A DNA stretch of 50,253 bases from Taibaiella soli (GTDB taxonomy: Bacteria; Bacteroidota; Bacteroidia; Chitinophagales; Chitinophagaceae), in assembly GCF_003236175.1 (NCBI RefSeq), contig NZ_QKTW01000023.1, positions 1 through 50,253 of the forward strand. Direction: 5' to 3'. The notes beneath the pieces are model-generated. The model made no database searches, was not told the DNA's origin, and was given only the letters and a program-made list of their open reading frames with translations. A program made the translations under genes and the position numbers. The stretch's first letter is position 1. Each line of letters starts with the position of its first letter. Shown in pieces: positions 41,630-50,253 of the stretch.

Positions 41630-44263
41630 ATGAAGACTATGAAAAGTATTATCATCCATGCCATAGGCAAGGGGTACAGGTTTGTTTACATCTGTGCTGT
41701 TTTGTTGTTACTGCTTTGTTCTACTGCCTTTGCTCAATATGAAAATAACAACTGGGCATTCGGCAATAAATGGGGGCTTTCATTTGCCACACAACCAGCC
41801 AGCTTTTTGCCAAGTCAGGTATATGCTCCCTTCCGCTCTGCTACAGTAAGCGATGCAAATGGTAATCTGCTTTTTTATACCAATGGAACGGTTGTTTGGG
41901 ATCAGACCAATAATATAATGCCCCATGGAGATAGCATTATTCATACCAATAGTGCGATATTTCCCGATGGGGGAGAAGCTTTTATTGTGCCTGATCCGGG
42001 AAATGCAGCGCAATATTATGTTTTTACCGGGCCTTTATTAAGTAGTTACAGCGGCAGCCTCGGAAATCCATCTCCGTCGAAAATTAGGTATAGTAAAGTC
42101 GATATGAGTCTTAACGGTGGATTGGGCGATGTTTTGCCCAATTTTAAAGACAGGGTATTGGATTCGAATGCGTGTCCTGTTATCGCTGTAGCCGGTTACG
42201 GTATGTGTGATAAATGGCTGGTGATGCACCTGCTTTATTCAAATCAATTCAAGGCTTATCATATCACTGCATCAGGTATTGACGCACCGGTAGTATCTAC
42301 CGCAGGGGACTCTGTGAAAGTAGCTTACGCAAACATGAAGTTTGCCAGTAACAATCAGCGGCTCGTGCTACGTTCCGATGATTTGCAGGCGGCTTCGTTT
42401 ATCGAGGCATTTGATTTCAATTATCAAACAGGGGTGGTATCTAACCCGGTAATGGTAGAACCTGCTCTTGCCGGCGGTATTTCAGCTTTTCAAGATGCAA
42501 CCCGGCCTAATGCCATTGAATTATCCTCCGATAGTAAGAAATTGTATAGCACAGTCAACACTGATAGCAATTTCACCCAAAAAGGTTTAATCTACCAGTA
42601 TGATCTTTCATTGCCGACGGCTATTGATATTCAAAATTCAAAAACACTCGTAGGTATAATTGACTCGGTCCGCGAAATTCAATTGACAGGGCAAAACAAT
42701 ATTTACATTTCAACGGGATATTATGGAAATAATATCGCAGCTATCCTTTACCCGAATAAGGAAGCACAGGCTTGCGGATTGGTGAACAATTATATCACTA
42801 TGCCAAACGGGGATTCCAATTTTTATTATTCCGCTTGTATGGCCAATCTTGTTCCCGTCTCCCATGTAATCTATAATAACAGCGAAGAGTACGCCTGTCA
42901 ATACCCATCGCAGCTCACCGCACAAGTACCGAGTGCTGGCGGCTATATCTGGAATACCGGTGCCACTACACAAAGTATCAATATCAATCAACCCGGAACT
43001 TATTGGGTGAAATCTTCACAGACTTGCGGCGCCTGGCGTATTGATACATTTCAGGTACACAGCATAACAGCACCAGCGCCAATCCCAGACTCTATTTCCT
43101 GCAACGGGCAACCGGTAAAATATACATTGCATACACCGGGCAGCATTACCTGGAGTGATGGCACACACGACAGCGTTTTTACCGCAACGCAAACGGGTAC
43201 TTATTGGGTGCAGACAAGAATAGGGCAGTGCACATTTAGGGATACATTTCGTATCACTATTTATCCGCCATCAAATATTTCTTTGTTGCCGGCAGACACC
43301 ACCATCTGCAACGCCGCAATGAGTGCAACTATTACGGCAGGTGGAAATTTCAATAATTATTTGTGGAATACCGGTGCCACAACTGCAAATATTCAGATCA
43401 CTCAACCAGGAAAATATTGGGTGTCTGCCACTACGCCTTGCGGTATCTATAGCGATACCATGTTCGTACATTTTTGCCCGCCGGTGATCACCGATTTTAC
43501 GACAGCAAAAGATACCATTTGCAGTGGCTCCTGCATTAGTTTTCAGGCATCATTTGATCATAATCCTACACAGTTCGACTGGTATTTCGCTGGTGGCAAT
43601 CCGGCTACAATTACCGGCAATCAATCTCCTTTAGTCTGCTATGATACAGCCGGTACGTTCAAAGCATCGTTGGTTGTTAGCAATGATTTTGGTGCAGATA
43701 CAGCAGCATTTTTCATCACGGTGCTGCCAAAGCCCAATCCTCGTTTCAGAGATACGATTATCGTGACGCCTTATAAAACAGAATTAAATCTGCCAGCCTG
43801 TGCAGCCGCGGCTGAAACGGATTGGTACGATGAAAACAATAATCTTGTGTGTTCAAATTGTGCGGCATTAAATCTTCTGGCAAAAGATTGGCAGAAAAAT
43901 TATTATTGCGTGACACGAAATGCGGATTGTGCCGATACCTGTTTTTACAAAATCACAGTCACCAATATTCCTTCCGATGCATGGCTGCCTGATGCTTTTA
44001 CACCAAACGGCGATGGCCTCAATGACTATTTTCATCTGATCACGGATAATCCCAACATTAAAGTTGCGGATCTTGCTGTTTATGATCGCTGGGGCAACAG
44101 TCTCTATCACTCGCAGGAAAATACTATAGGCTGGGACGGGACTTACAACGGTAAACAGGCGCAAGGCGGTGTGTACTTCTGGTATCTTCGGTATTGGGTG
44201 CTGGGCGCCGGAGGTGAACAAAAAATGCACACATCAAAAGGTGATGTAACATTGATCCGGTAA
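41630..44263 (+). CDS. T9SS type B secreted protein (CHU_C domain, PKD domain)
   Basis: An 877-residue secreted protein from the ATG at 41630. A longer TTG start adds only 12 polar residues before the signal peptide. The signal peptide is cut at AFA|Q (35/36). Residues 36-430 form a propeller-like region (NNWAFGNKWGLSF, VSDANGNLLFYTNGTVVWD, EAFIVPDPGNAAQYYVFTG) common in front of gliding-associated C-terminal domains. Ig-like repeats with ATTQSININQPGTYWVKSS / ATTANIQITQPGKYWVSAT follow, then a PKD domain (about 619-697). The T9SS type B sorting domain starts at LPDAFTPNGDGLNDYF (about 785) and ends in GDVTLIR. Function is unknown; adhesion or polymer binding is plausible. Confidence 0.9.
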   Translation: MKTMKSIIIHAIGKGYRFVYICAVLLLLLCSTAFAQYENNNWAFGNKWGLSFATQPASFLPSQVYAPFRSATVSDANGNLLFYTNGTVVWDQTNNIMPHGDSIIHTNSAIFPDGGEAFIVPDPGNAAQYYVFTGPLLSSYSGSLGNPSPSKIRYSKVDMSLNGGLGDVLPNFKDRVLDSNACPVIAVAGYGMCDKWLVMHLLYSNQFKAYHITASGIDAPVVSTAGDSVKVAYANMKFASNNQRLVLRSDDLQAASFIEAFDFNYQTGVVSNPVMVEPALAGGISAFQDATRPNAIELSSDSKKLYSTVNTDSNFTQKGLIYQYDLSLPTAIDIQNSKTLVGIIDSVREIQLTGQNNIYISTGYYGNNIAAILYPNKEAQACGLVNNYITMPNGDSNFYYSACMANLVPVSHVIYNNSEEYACQYPSQLTAQVPSAGGYIWNTGATTQSININQPGTYWVKSSQTCGAWRIDTFQVHSITAPAPIPDSISCNGQPVKYTLHTPGSITWSDGTHDSVFTATQTGTYWVQTRIGQCTFRDTFRITIYPPSNISLLPADTTICNAAMSATITAGGNFNNYLWNTGATTANIQITQPGKYWVSATTPCGIYSDTMFVHFCPPVITDFTTAKDTICSGSCISFQASFDHNPTQFDWYFAGGNPATITGNQSPLVCYDTAGTFKASLVVSNDFGADTAAFFITVLPKPNPRFRDTIIVTPYKTELNLPACAAAAETDWYDENNNLVCSNCAALNLLAKDWQKNYYCVTRNADCADTCFYKITVTNIPSDAWLPDAFTPNGDGLNDYFHLITDNPNIKVADLAVYDRWGNSLYHSQENTIGWDGTYNGKQAQGGVYFWYLRYWVLGAGGEQKMHTSKGDVTLIR

Positions 44264-44362
44264 GTAATGACTCAGGTTTTTATTTTGCCACCAGCTAAGG
44301 CGCACAGATTAAGCCTGAGTTGCGTCGCACCGTTCAACGGCAGCAGTACTATCGAGCATTCA

Positions 44363-44395
44363 ATTACAAATCACAAATTCAAATCACCAATTTCT
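44363..44395. repeat. Short-word repeat at the porT 3' end
   Basis: ATTACAAATCACAAATTC and AAATCACCAATTTC words fill the last part of the gap and stop at the porT stop codon. The gap also has a possible weak terminator (ACTCAGG with CCTGAGT) for the upstream gene. Confidence 0.5.
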
Positions 44396-45117
44396 TATCC
44401 TTCCAAATGCAAGCTGATAACGATCATACGCGTATTGATCTGATCAATTGCATTGGTGAGTGGTAAGCTTCTGTCGTTATAAAGCTGATTTACCAAACCC
44501 TGGCTCAGCTTTATTTCCGGAGAGAAAATAAAGTTCGCATTGTAGAATTCAAACCCGAAACCGATTTCATAACCCAAATCCACAGGTTTTACTTTCAGGA
44601 ATTCATCGTTACGGCGGGAACGGGCATTTGCTGCCAGATCGTAATCAAATTTGCCACCGGCCATTGCATAAAAACGAAAGTTTTTAATACGATCGCTCTT
44701 GAATTTTACTTGTAATGGCAAATGGATATAAATCGACTCAATTGATTTTTGAATTTCAGCATCTGAAAACTGCGGATCGGTATAGTCCAGTTTCTTTTCC
44801 GCAAAGGAAAGTGAAGGAACCGTACGCAGATCAAAACGTTTGTTTAGACGAAGATTGGCCATCAAACCAAGATTGAAGCCTGGCGACCATTTAGGTTGAA
44901 TCTTTTTGAAGGTGTCCGTTTCGGCAAAAGACTGGTTATAACGAATCTGATATTCAGAAAAATTCATGCCAAATGTGATACCGAAATAATACGGCTTCTG
45001 GTCGTGCTCTGGCATATTTAAGATATACCGTTGTGCATTTGCTTTGCTGCTGCAGAAACAAATGCCTGCAATGACCAGTAATTGGCCCAGACTACGGAAA
45101 CTGGATAAAAGCTTCAT
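44395..45117 (-). CDS. porT: T9SS protein PorT
   Basis: PorT is a predicted outer-membrane beta-barrel required for type IX secretion. The protein has 240 residues from the ATG at 45117. The signal peptide is cut at ANA|Q (28/29), leading into RYILNMPEHDQKPYYFGITFG, which matches the start of mature PorT. Eight or so amphipathic strands follow, down to the final MIVISLHLEG. The upstream in-frame start at 45177 adds 20 residues and spoils the signal peptide. It lies near ubiE and ysxC, a neighbourhood seen in other Bacteroidota. A generic OmpA-like barrel is the fallback reading. Confidence 0.88.
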   Translation of the reverse strand: MKLLSSFRSLGQLLVIAGICFCSSKANAQRYILNMPEHDQKPYYFGITFGMNFSEYQIRYNQSFAETDTFKKIQPKWSPGFNLGLMANLRLNKRFDLRTVPSLSFAEKKLDYTDPQFSDAEIQKSIESIYIHLPLQVKFKSDRIKNFRFYAMAGGKFDYDLAANARSRRNDEFLKVKPVDLGYEIGFGFEFYNANFIFSPEIKLSQGLVNQLYNDRSLPLTNAIDQINTRMIVISLHLEG

Positions 45118-45267
45118 TGAAGATATTAACGCGTTGATACGAAGATACAGTATGTAATTAGTTATGCAACCAGCCATTTTTTGCTAAAAATTGAGAATGA
45201 GATCAAAACCCAACCATTGTAGCCTGTTTCCGGATTTTCTATAAATATTTTTTATTGGATGCGCCAT

Positions 45268-46524
45268 CTAGAAGTGCCGGGCCAGCTGGGTAATTGCATA
45301 AATCAGCAATCCAACAAGCCCACCGACAAGCGTACCATTGATACGAATGAACTGCAAATCCCGGCCCACTTCTTGTTCCAGCTTTTCGCTCAGTTCGGCG
45401 CCCTGCCAGTTTCCTACCGTTTGACTGATCAAAGAACCGGCCCAGGCCCGGCTTTTCATAATTAGCCGGAAAGCGTGATAGTGAATCCAGTTGTCAATCT
45501 TGTCACTGGTTTCTTTTTCAGTCTGCAGTTGCTGTGCAATTTTTTGAAGCGTCTGGTGTAAATAATTTTTTACGGCCGAATCTTCTTTCTGAATATCGAT
45601 GGCAAAAGCTTGTAATAGCTGCGCTACTGCTTGTCTGGCATAGTTTTCAATAGCTTCAGTACTTAGTAATTTGGTCTTGGCATCTTGCAACTGCGCACGC
45701 CATTCTGGGTTCGATTGTACATCATCGCGAAGCCTCATCAGTTGCCGGTCAATATCCTGGCGGATGGGGTGCTGTGGATTGTTACGAATTTCTTCTGCCA
45801 GTTTGATAAATCCATTTGTGATCTTTTTAGCGATCATATTATCTACAAATCCGGGGACCAACGCTGAGCTTTCCGCCTTTACGCGGTCGCGTACCATTGA
45901 TTCATGCGCCAGAATCCATTCTTCTATTTTTTCCAAAGCCCTGTCAATAAAAGGCTCGTGTTTTTTGTGTTCCAACACATAGTTCAGCACATCCGAGATC
46001 AAAATTCCGGCATTGATATCGTTGACCAATGTTTGTGCCTGCTGTGTAAACATCCGTACAATCTGCTCCTGTTCTGTCCGCTGCAACATGTCTGAAGCCA
46101 GTATCATTACTTCATTTACCAGCGGTCGTCTGTTTTTCTCTAAGGCCAGCCATTCGCCTAATTTTTCAGCGATCGTAATTTTTTCAATACGTGGCCGGAT
46201 GATTTCGGGTGTGATAAAATTACCGACAACAAAATCGCCGAGATTTTCGCCAATGCGCTGTTTGCTGTTTTCGATGAGGTTGGTGTGCGGAATTTTAATG
46301 CCGAGCGGATAATGGAAAAGTGCAGTCACTGCAAACCAATCTGCAAGACCGCCCACCATAGCGGCTTCTGCAAACGCCCTCAGATACCCCAGCCAGGAAT
46401 ACTGATCAATGAAAACAGAACATATGGCATAGATTGCTGCCATGAGCAACAGCAGCGATAATGCCATCATCTTAAACCGCTGCAATCTCTTCTTTTTCAA
46501 GTCTTGTGACACGGGAATGCTCAT
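45268..46524 (-). CDS. DUF445 family membrane protein
   Basis: A 418-residue protein of the DUF445 family. Two N-terminal membrane segments (about 19-38 and 45-70) include the signature AAMVGGLADWFAVTALFHYPLGIKIPHT. A long helical region of charged residues (100-385) is followed by a last membrane segment (about 393-412, GTLVGGLVGLLIYAITQL). The function of the family is unknown. It may form long periplasmic or cytoplasmic coiled-coil structures. The gene lies between ubiE and porT on the same strand, with 118-150 bp gaps. Confidence 0.92.
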   Translation of the reverse strand: MSIPVSQDLKKKRLQRFKMMALSLLLLMAAIYAICSVFIDQYSWLGYLRAFAEAAMVGGLADWFAVTALFHYPLGIKIPHTNLIENSKQRIGENLGDFVVGNFITPEIIRPRIEKITIAEKLGEWLALEKNRRPLVNEVMILASDMLQRTEQEQIVRMFTQQAQTLVNDINAGILISDVLNYVLEHKKHEPFIDRALEKIEEWILAHESMVRDRVKAESSALVPGFVDNMIAKKITNGFIKLAEEIRNNPQHPIRQDIDRQLMRLRDDVQSNPEWRAQLQDAKTKLLSTEAIENYARQAVAQLLQAFAIDIQKEDSAVKNYLHQTLQKIAQQLQTEKETSDKIDNWIHYHAFRLIMKSRAWAGSLISQTVGNWQGAELSEKLEQEVGRDLQFIRINGTLVGGLVGLLIYAITQLARHF

Positions 46525-46568
46525 GTAATAAGGTGTTCTGTTATAAAATTACCTTATTTAAACCACTT

Positions 46569-46643
46569 AGAGCGTCAGTTGTGAGCGGTCAGTTGTCAGT
46601 ACCGTATTGCCACAAGCACTCACAACTGACTACTCACAATAAA
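46569..46643. repeat. Short-word repeat between ubiE and the DUF445 gene
   Basis: GCGTCAGTTGTGAGCGGTCA and the inverted form CACTCACAACTGACTACTCA frame a short centre, so words occur in both orientations and could form a long imperfect hairpin. The repeat runs to the ubiE stop codon. Confidence 0.7.
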
Positions 46644-47396
46644 CTATTTTGTTGCCGTATACAATGTCGTAATGCCAAACGTGAGCGGTCTTGCTTTTGC
46701 ATCTTTAAAACCCGCGTCTCCAAGGCGTTTGCAGAGCGCGGCTCCTTCCGGAAAAGCCATAACGCTTTCAGGTAGATAAGTATACGCACGGCTGTGTTTG
46801 GAAACGAGTTTGCCCAATGTTGGCAGTATGTAACGGAAATAAAATTTATATATCTGTTTAATTGGGAATTTCTTCGGATGTGAAAATTCCAGGATGGCTA
46901 ATTTACCACCGGGGCGCATCACACGGGCCATCTCAGCGAGACCTTTATCCAGGTTTTCGAAGTTACGGGTGCCGTACGCACAGGTTACTGCGTCGAAAGT
47001 ATTGGTTGTAAACGGAAGATTTTCGCTATCTCCATTTTGCATGGTAATAATATCCGAGAGCTGTAGGTCGCTGATTTTTTTGCGGCCTACCTCCAGCATC
47101 TGATCGGCAATATCCACACCGATGATCTTTGATGGTTGAAGTTTAGATGCGGCAATCGCCAGATCGCCCGTTCCTGTGGCCACATCCAGAATTTGCTGTG
47201 GCTTTACTTTTGCTATTTCTGCGATCGCTTTTTTGCGCCATCCTTTATCAATTCCCATCGAAAGAAAATGATTGAGGAAATCATATTTGCCCGCAATGTC
47301 ATTAAACATGTCGGCAACCTGCGCTTTCTTGCTTAAATTTGAGCCCGCATCGGGAAGAACGGCGTCTGCCGGATTTTTTTGAAATTCATTTTGCAT
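46644..47396 (-). CDS. ubiE: Demethylmenaquinone methyltransferase (UbiE/MenG)
   Basis: An S-adenosylmethionine-dependent enzyme for the last step of menaquinone synthesis. From the ATG at 47396 it has 250 residues. Landmarks are VADMFNDIAGKYDFLNHFLS, the SAM loop ILDVATGTGDLAIAA, GVDIADQMLEVGRKK, CAYGTRNFENLDKGLAEMAR and GKLAILEFSHPKKFP. The start at 47426 would overlap the promoter and the divergent ysxC start, so 47396 is preferred. A -7 box 7 bp before the ATG implies a very short leader. In Bacteroidota menaquinone is the main quinone, so the menG role is the relevant one. Confidence 0.96.
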   Translation of the reverse strand: MQNEFQKNPADAVLPDAGSNLSKKAQVADMFNDIAGKYDFLNHFLSMGIDKGWRKKAIAEIAKVKPQQILDVATGTGDLAIAASKLQPSKIIGVDIADQMLEVGRKKISDLQLSDIITMQNGDSENLPFTTNTFDAVTCAYGTRNFENLDKGLAEMARVMRPGGKLAILEFSHPKKFPIKQIYKFYFRYILPTLGKLVSKHSRAYTYLPESVMAFPEGAALCKRLGDAGFKDAKARPLTFGITTLYTATK

Positions 47397-47403
47397 CTCG
47401 ACG

Positions 47404-47411
47404 CAAAAGTA
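47404..47411 (-). promoter_or_regulatory. -7 box of ubiE, next to the start codon
   Basis: The minus strand reads TACTTTTG, an exact TAnnTTTG match ending 7 bp before the ATG at 47396, so the transcript would have a leader of a few nucleotides at most. Confidence 0.6.
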
Positions 47412-47425
47412 CAGCACAGTAATCA

Positions 47426-48046
47426 ATGGAAATACGTTCTGCCAAATATTTGATCAGTAGCCCCAAAGTGGAAGATTGTCCGAAGCCGGATAAACCAGAA
47501 TATGCCTTTATCGGCCGCTCCAACGTGGGCAAGTCTTCGCTTATCAATATGCTGACCCGCCAGACCAAGCTGGCGAAAACCTCTTCCAGCCCAGGAAAGA
47601 CGCAATTAATCAACCATTTCGTGATCAACCATTCCTGGTATTTGGTGGATCTGCCAGGCTATGGTTATGCTAAAGTTTCGCAGAAGCAGCGTGCGGAATT
47701 TCAGAAGATGATCTCCAATTATCTCACAAAGCGTGAAAATCTGATGACCGTATTTGTACTGGTGGACAGCCGTCTGAAGCCACAACAGCTTGATCTGGAC
47801 TTTATGGCGCAGCTCGGCGAGTGGGGCGTTCCTTTCAGTATTGTATTTACCAAAGCGGATAAAAGTACGCAACGCGAAGTGGCGAAAAACGCGAAACAAT
47901 TCATTGAAAAGATGAAAGAAGAATGGCAATTCATTCCTCGCAGCTTTGTCACCAGCGCAGAAAAATTTCATGGCCGCAAAGAAATGCTGGCATATATAGA
48001 AGAAGTTAATGAAGAGTGGGGCAAAGAACCTGAACAACTTTCGTAA
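47426..48046 (+). CDS. ysxC: Ribosome biogenesis GTPase YsxC/EngB
   Basis: A small GTPase needed for assembly of the 50S subunit. The 206 residues carry G1 GRSNVGKSS (30-38), a G2 region KTSSSPGKTQLINHF, G3 DLPGYGYAK, G4 TKADK and G5 near TSAEK. The ATG at 47426 is 29 bp from the divergent ubiE start. No clear plus-strand promoter is seen in this short gap. Confidence 0.97.
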   Translation: MEIRSAKYLISSPKVEDCPKPDKPEYAFIGRSNVGKSSLINMLTRQTKLAKTSSSPGKTQLINHFVINHSWYLVDLPGYGYAKVSQKQRAEFQKMISNYLTKRENLMTVFVLVDSRLKPQQLDLDFMAQLGEWGVPFSIVFTKADKSTQREVAKNAKQFIEKMKEEWQFIPRSFVTSAEKFHGRKEMLAYIEEVNEEWGKEPEQLS

Positions 48047-48115
48047 TCAAGGCATTTAAATACGACTTTCCTTAGCGAAAATTACCATTAAATGACTTTG
48101 CGTGAAGTTAACATT

Positions 48116-48145
48116 TTGCTATTAACGCAACATTGTGTTATTTTG
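48116..48145 (+). promoter_or_regulatory. Promoter of the PA-domain secreted protein
   Basis: TTG (48116-48118), exactly 19 nt, then TTATTTTG (48138-48145), one base from TAnnTTTG. The ATG at 48172 lies 26 bp later. The alternative TTG start at 48133 is upstream of the expected transcript start. Confidence 0.65.
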
Positions 48146-48171
48146 AGCTGCATTTAAATTTTACCTTTTTT

Positions 48172-50082
48172 ATGAAGCATTTTAACTTACTCGGATCACT
48201 CCTTTTATCAGGTGCATGTCTGGTGGGGGGTACTAATCTGGCTGTCGCACAGTCGCAGTACCAACCGATGAAGGACAACATCATCGCGAATCTTAGCAGT
48301 GTAAGACTCATGGTAAATACACCGACGAACCTTACAGGCACGAAAAAAGCATCAATTGCAGACTGGGGCGCTCAGCCATCTACTCCAATGCTGAACAAGC
48401 CGGTTATACAAGGTGAAGATAGTCTCGCGGCTACTAATCCATTGACTAACGCAGCTGCGGTTGCTGGTAAAGTATGTCTGTTGTACCGCGGCGGCGGCAT
48501 CAGCTTCGTAACGAAAGCTACTGCAGCAGCAAGCGCAGGCGCTATCGCTGTAATCATTGTTAACAACGTTCCAGGCGATCCAATCGCTATGGGTGGTGGT
48601 ACTGGTGTTGCTCTGGGTATCCCTGTAATGATGGTTACTCAGGCTGACGGTGACCTGATCAATGAGGCACTCCATAACAACGTTCCGGTAACAGTATCTT
48701 TCGGTACATGGGCACTCGGCGCTACCCACGATCTCGGTATCGTAGGTAACTACCAGGCTACACCGCACGCGACTAACGTTCCTTATACACAGTTGGCTGG
48801 TACTAGCGGTGCCTTCCCTTACAGCTTCATCTGTGGTGGTGGTGTTGCTAACTATGGTACCGCTACTGAACATAACATCGTAGTTACGGATTCTGTATAC
48901 TGGACTCCTACCGGTGGTTCAGCTTCATTTAAAGCTGCGCATTCTTACACAATTGATTCTATCGCTCCTGCCGATTCAATCAAATTTGGTTTTAATGCAA
49001 CACCGTACACGCTGGCTGCTCCAACTGGTCAAGGTAGTTATTCACACAACTACTCTATGACTTATGATAGCGTAGCGTTAGAAGGTACACCACAGGACAA
49101 CCTGTATACATTTAATCATAACATCTCTGATTCAATTGTATGTAAAGGTGCATATGACTTCACGAAATACGAACCAAATGTAAGCATCAGCATTCAGCCG
49201 GCAGGTGGTTCGAACAACTTCACCATGGGTCCGATTTTCTATATGCCAAATGGTGGTTACGCTTCTAAAGTTCAATACTATCTGAGCATTAACCCTCCTG
49301 CATCTCTGGAAAACCTGACTGCATCTGTATATGTGTTCAAATGGACAGATACGCTGCAAAAAGATTCAACTATCGAAGCTGGTGAACTGCAGTTGATGGG
49401 TGCAAATATCAAAAACTTTACTTCAGCTGATACATTCGGTGTTTTCACTGTTGATCTGACTGATGATAACGGTTCTCCTTTCGCACAAATCGATGCAAAC
49501 AGCCATTACTGGGTTGCAGTTGAAGCTCCATTGGGTTCATTCTTGGGTATGGACAAAACTGCAAGCTGGTTCTCCCGTGCATACGGTTTCTACCTCGCTG
49601 GTGGTGTAAGAGCAGCAGCTGGTACTGCAGATCCTGCAGAATCTATTATCGGTACTGACCTTAACACTGGTCTTGCAGATCCTAATAATGTGTTCGGTGT
49701 TTATCCGTTCGCTGGTAATGCACTCTTCATTGACTCAGTTCAGTTCGACAGATACAATGAAGTTCCTGCTGTTGCAATGCACATGTATAAAACTGCTCCG
49801 GTTGGCGTGAAAAACGTTACTAAAAACATTGGTAATGTTACACTGTTCCCTAACCCGGCACAAGGCAGCACAAACGTTTCTGTAGAGCTGAATAACGCTT
49901 CTAAAAACGTTACGTACAAAGTAATCGACGCACTCGGCCGTTCTATGTATTCTGAAACACATCACAATGTTCAGAGCGAGAAAGTGAGCCTGGATGTATC
50001 TCGCTACGCTGCTGGTAACTACTACCTGCTGATCGGTACTGACAACGGTACTACATTCAAAAAATTCACTGTTATTAAATAA
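48172..50082 (+). CDS. Secreted PA-domain protein, T9SS type A
   Basis: A 636-residue secreted protein from the ATG at 48172. The signal peptide is cut at AVA|Q (26/27). Residues about 88-176 form a protease-associated (PA) domain (GKVCLLYRGGGISFVTKATA, AVIIVNNVPGD, GIPVMMVTQADGDLI), normally a ligand or substrate-binding lid in surface proteases. No protease domain or catalytic motif follows. Beta-sandwich domains and a T9SS type A CTD from VTLFPNPAQGSTNV (about 556) to TFKKFTVIK make up the rest. Codon use is biased much like tuf, suggesting high expression. It could be an abundant surface protein. Confidence 0.9.
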   Translation: MKHFNLLGSLLLSGACLVGGTNLAVAQSQYQPMKDNIIANLSSVRLMVNTPTNLTGTKKASIADWGAQPSTPMLNKPVIQGEDSLAATNPLTNAAAVAGKVCLLYRGGGISFVTKATAAASAGAIAVIIVNNVPGDPIAMGGGTGVALGIPVMMVTQADGDLINEALHNNVPVTVSFGTWALGATHDLGIVGNYQATPHATNVPYTQLAGTSGAFPYSFICGGGVANYGTATEHNIVVTDSVYWTPTGGSASFKAAHSYTIDSIAPADSIKFGFNATPYTLAAPTGQGSYSHNYSMTYDSVALEGTPQDNLYTFNHNISDSIVCKGAYDFTKYEPNVSISIQPAGGSNNFTMGPIFYMPNGGYASKVQYYLSINPPASLENLTASVYVFKWTDTLQKDSTIEAGELQLMGANIKNFTSADTFGVFTVDLTDDNGSPFAQIDANSHYWVAVEAPLGSFLGMDKTASWFSRAYGFYLAGGVRAAAGTADPAESIIGTDLNTGLADPNNVFGVYPFAGNALFIDSVQFDRYNEVPAVAMHMYKTAPVGVKNVTKNIGNVTLFPNPAQGSTNVSVELNNASKNVTYKVIDALGRSMYSETHHNVQSEKVSLDVSRYAAGNYYLLIGTDNGTTFKKFTVIK

Positions 50083-50102
50083 TAACAACCGAATATTTTT
50101 AT

Positions 50103-50132
50103 AAAAGACGGCCATTCGGCCGTCTTTTTTTA
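50103..50132 (+). terminator. Terminator after the PA-domain protein gene
   Basis: AAAAGACGGCC (50103-50113) pairs with GGCCGTCTTTT (50118-50128) across ATTC and continues into T residues. Confidence 0.93.
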
Positions 50133-50185
50133 TTGCTGTATACTCTCTGCTGATTTTGTGCAACAGGGGGATTGCGACAAATGAA

Positions 50186-50216
50186 AAGAGGTTGTCTCTG
50201 GATGAGACAACCTCTT
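50186..50216. terminator. Hairpin sharing its stem with the paralog 1 terminator
   Basis: AAGAGGTTGTCTC (50186-50198) pairs perfectly with GAGACAACCTCTT (50204-50216). The same arm appears at 35145-35157. It may terminate a gene lying beyond the window edge on the minus strand. Confidence 0.7.
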
Positions 50217-50253
50217 ATTCTATTCGAAAAATGCCTCGTCCTAAAAAAGGTTG

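Overview
The window looks like a chromosomal segment of a Bacteroidota bacterium, most likely from the Chitinophagales/Chitinophagaceae side. The grounds are several type IX secretion system (T9SS) genes (gldJ, porU, porV, porT), many secreted proteins with T9SS type A or B C-terminal sorting domains, Bacteroidota-type promoters (TTG, 19-20 nt, TAnnTTTG), and moderate GC. The genus cannot be fixed from sequence alone. No phage, integrase, transposase, rRNA or CRISPR array is visible.

Layout. 262-5039: a FtsX/LolE-like ABC permease and rbfA on the minus strand, then an Omp28-type lipoprotein, an M28 lipoprotein resembling bacterial glutaminyl cyclase, lspA and zapA on the plus strand. 5103-13305: murF and gldJ (minus) divergent from porU and porV (plus), a conserved T9SS core. 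13594-18981: a large reprolysin-like secreted protease and an ABC-F ATPase. 19000-20630: the accessory spot of the window. It holds a 19-unit palindromic array with 21-22 bp spacing, directly upstream of a small XRE regulator. Array and gene are tightly bracketed by a 42-bp inverted repeat and followed by a duplicated multi-hairpin module. 20633-28022: a GNAT acetyltransferase, a sulfatase, the three-gene proton-translocating transhydrogenase (pntAA-pntAB-pntB), a fatty-acid-hydroxylase-superfamily membrane protein and a small EGF-like lipoprotein. 28374-32612: tRNA-Thr/Tyr/Gly/Thr-tuf, an inserted class V aminotransferase, then tRNA-Trp-secE-nusG. 32844-44263: three tandem paralogous T9SS type A proteins and a T9SS type B protein, in the place where ribosomal protein genes would normally follow nusG. 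44395-50082: porT, a DUF445 protein, ubiE/menG and ysxC, then another T9SS type A protein with a PA domain.

How it fits together. The T9SS parts (PorU sortase, PorV shuttle, GldJ lipoprotein, PorT barrel) would export the six CTD-bearing proteins encoded here. Eight of the ten predicted signal-peptidase-I substrates have Gln directly after the predicted cleavage site, and a candidate glutaminyl cyclase is encoded in the same window, matching the Q-rule described for Bacteroidota. Signal peptidase II (lspA) would mature the GldJ, Omp28, M28 and EGF lipoproteins.

Many gene ends abut short stretches made of repeated 7-10 bp words such as variants of CACAACTGAC, ACCATTCACC or AGCTTTAGGC. These and the array/XRE cassette are the least explained sequences in the window.
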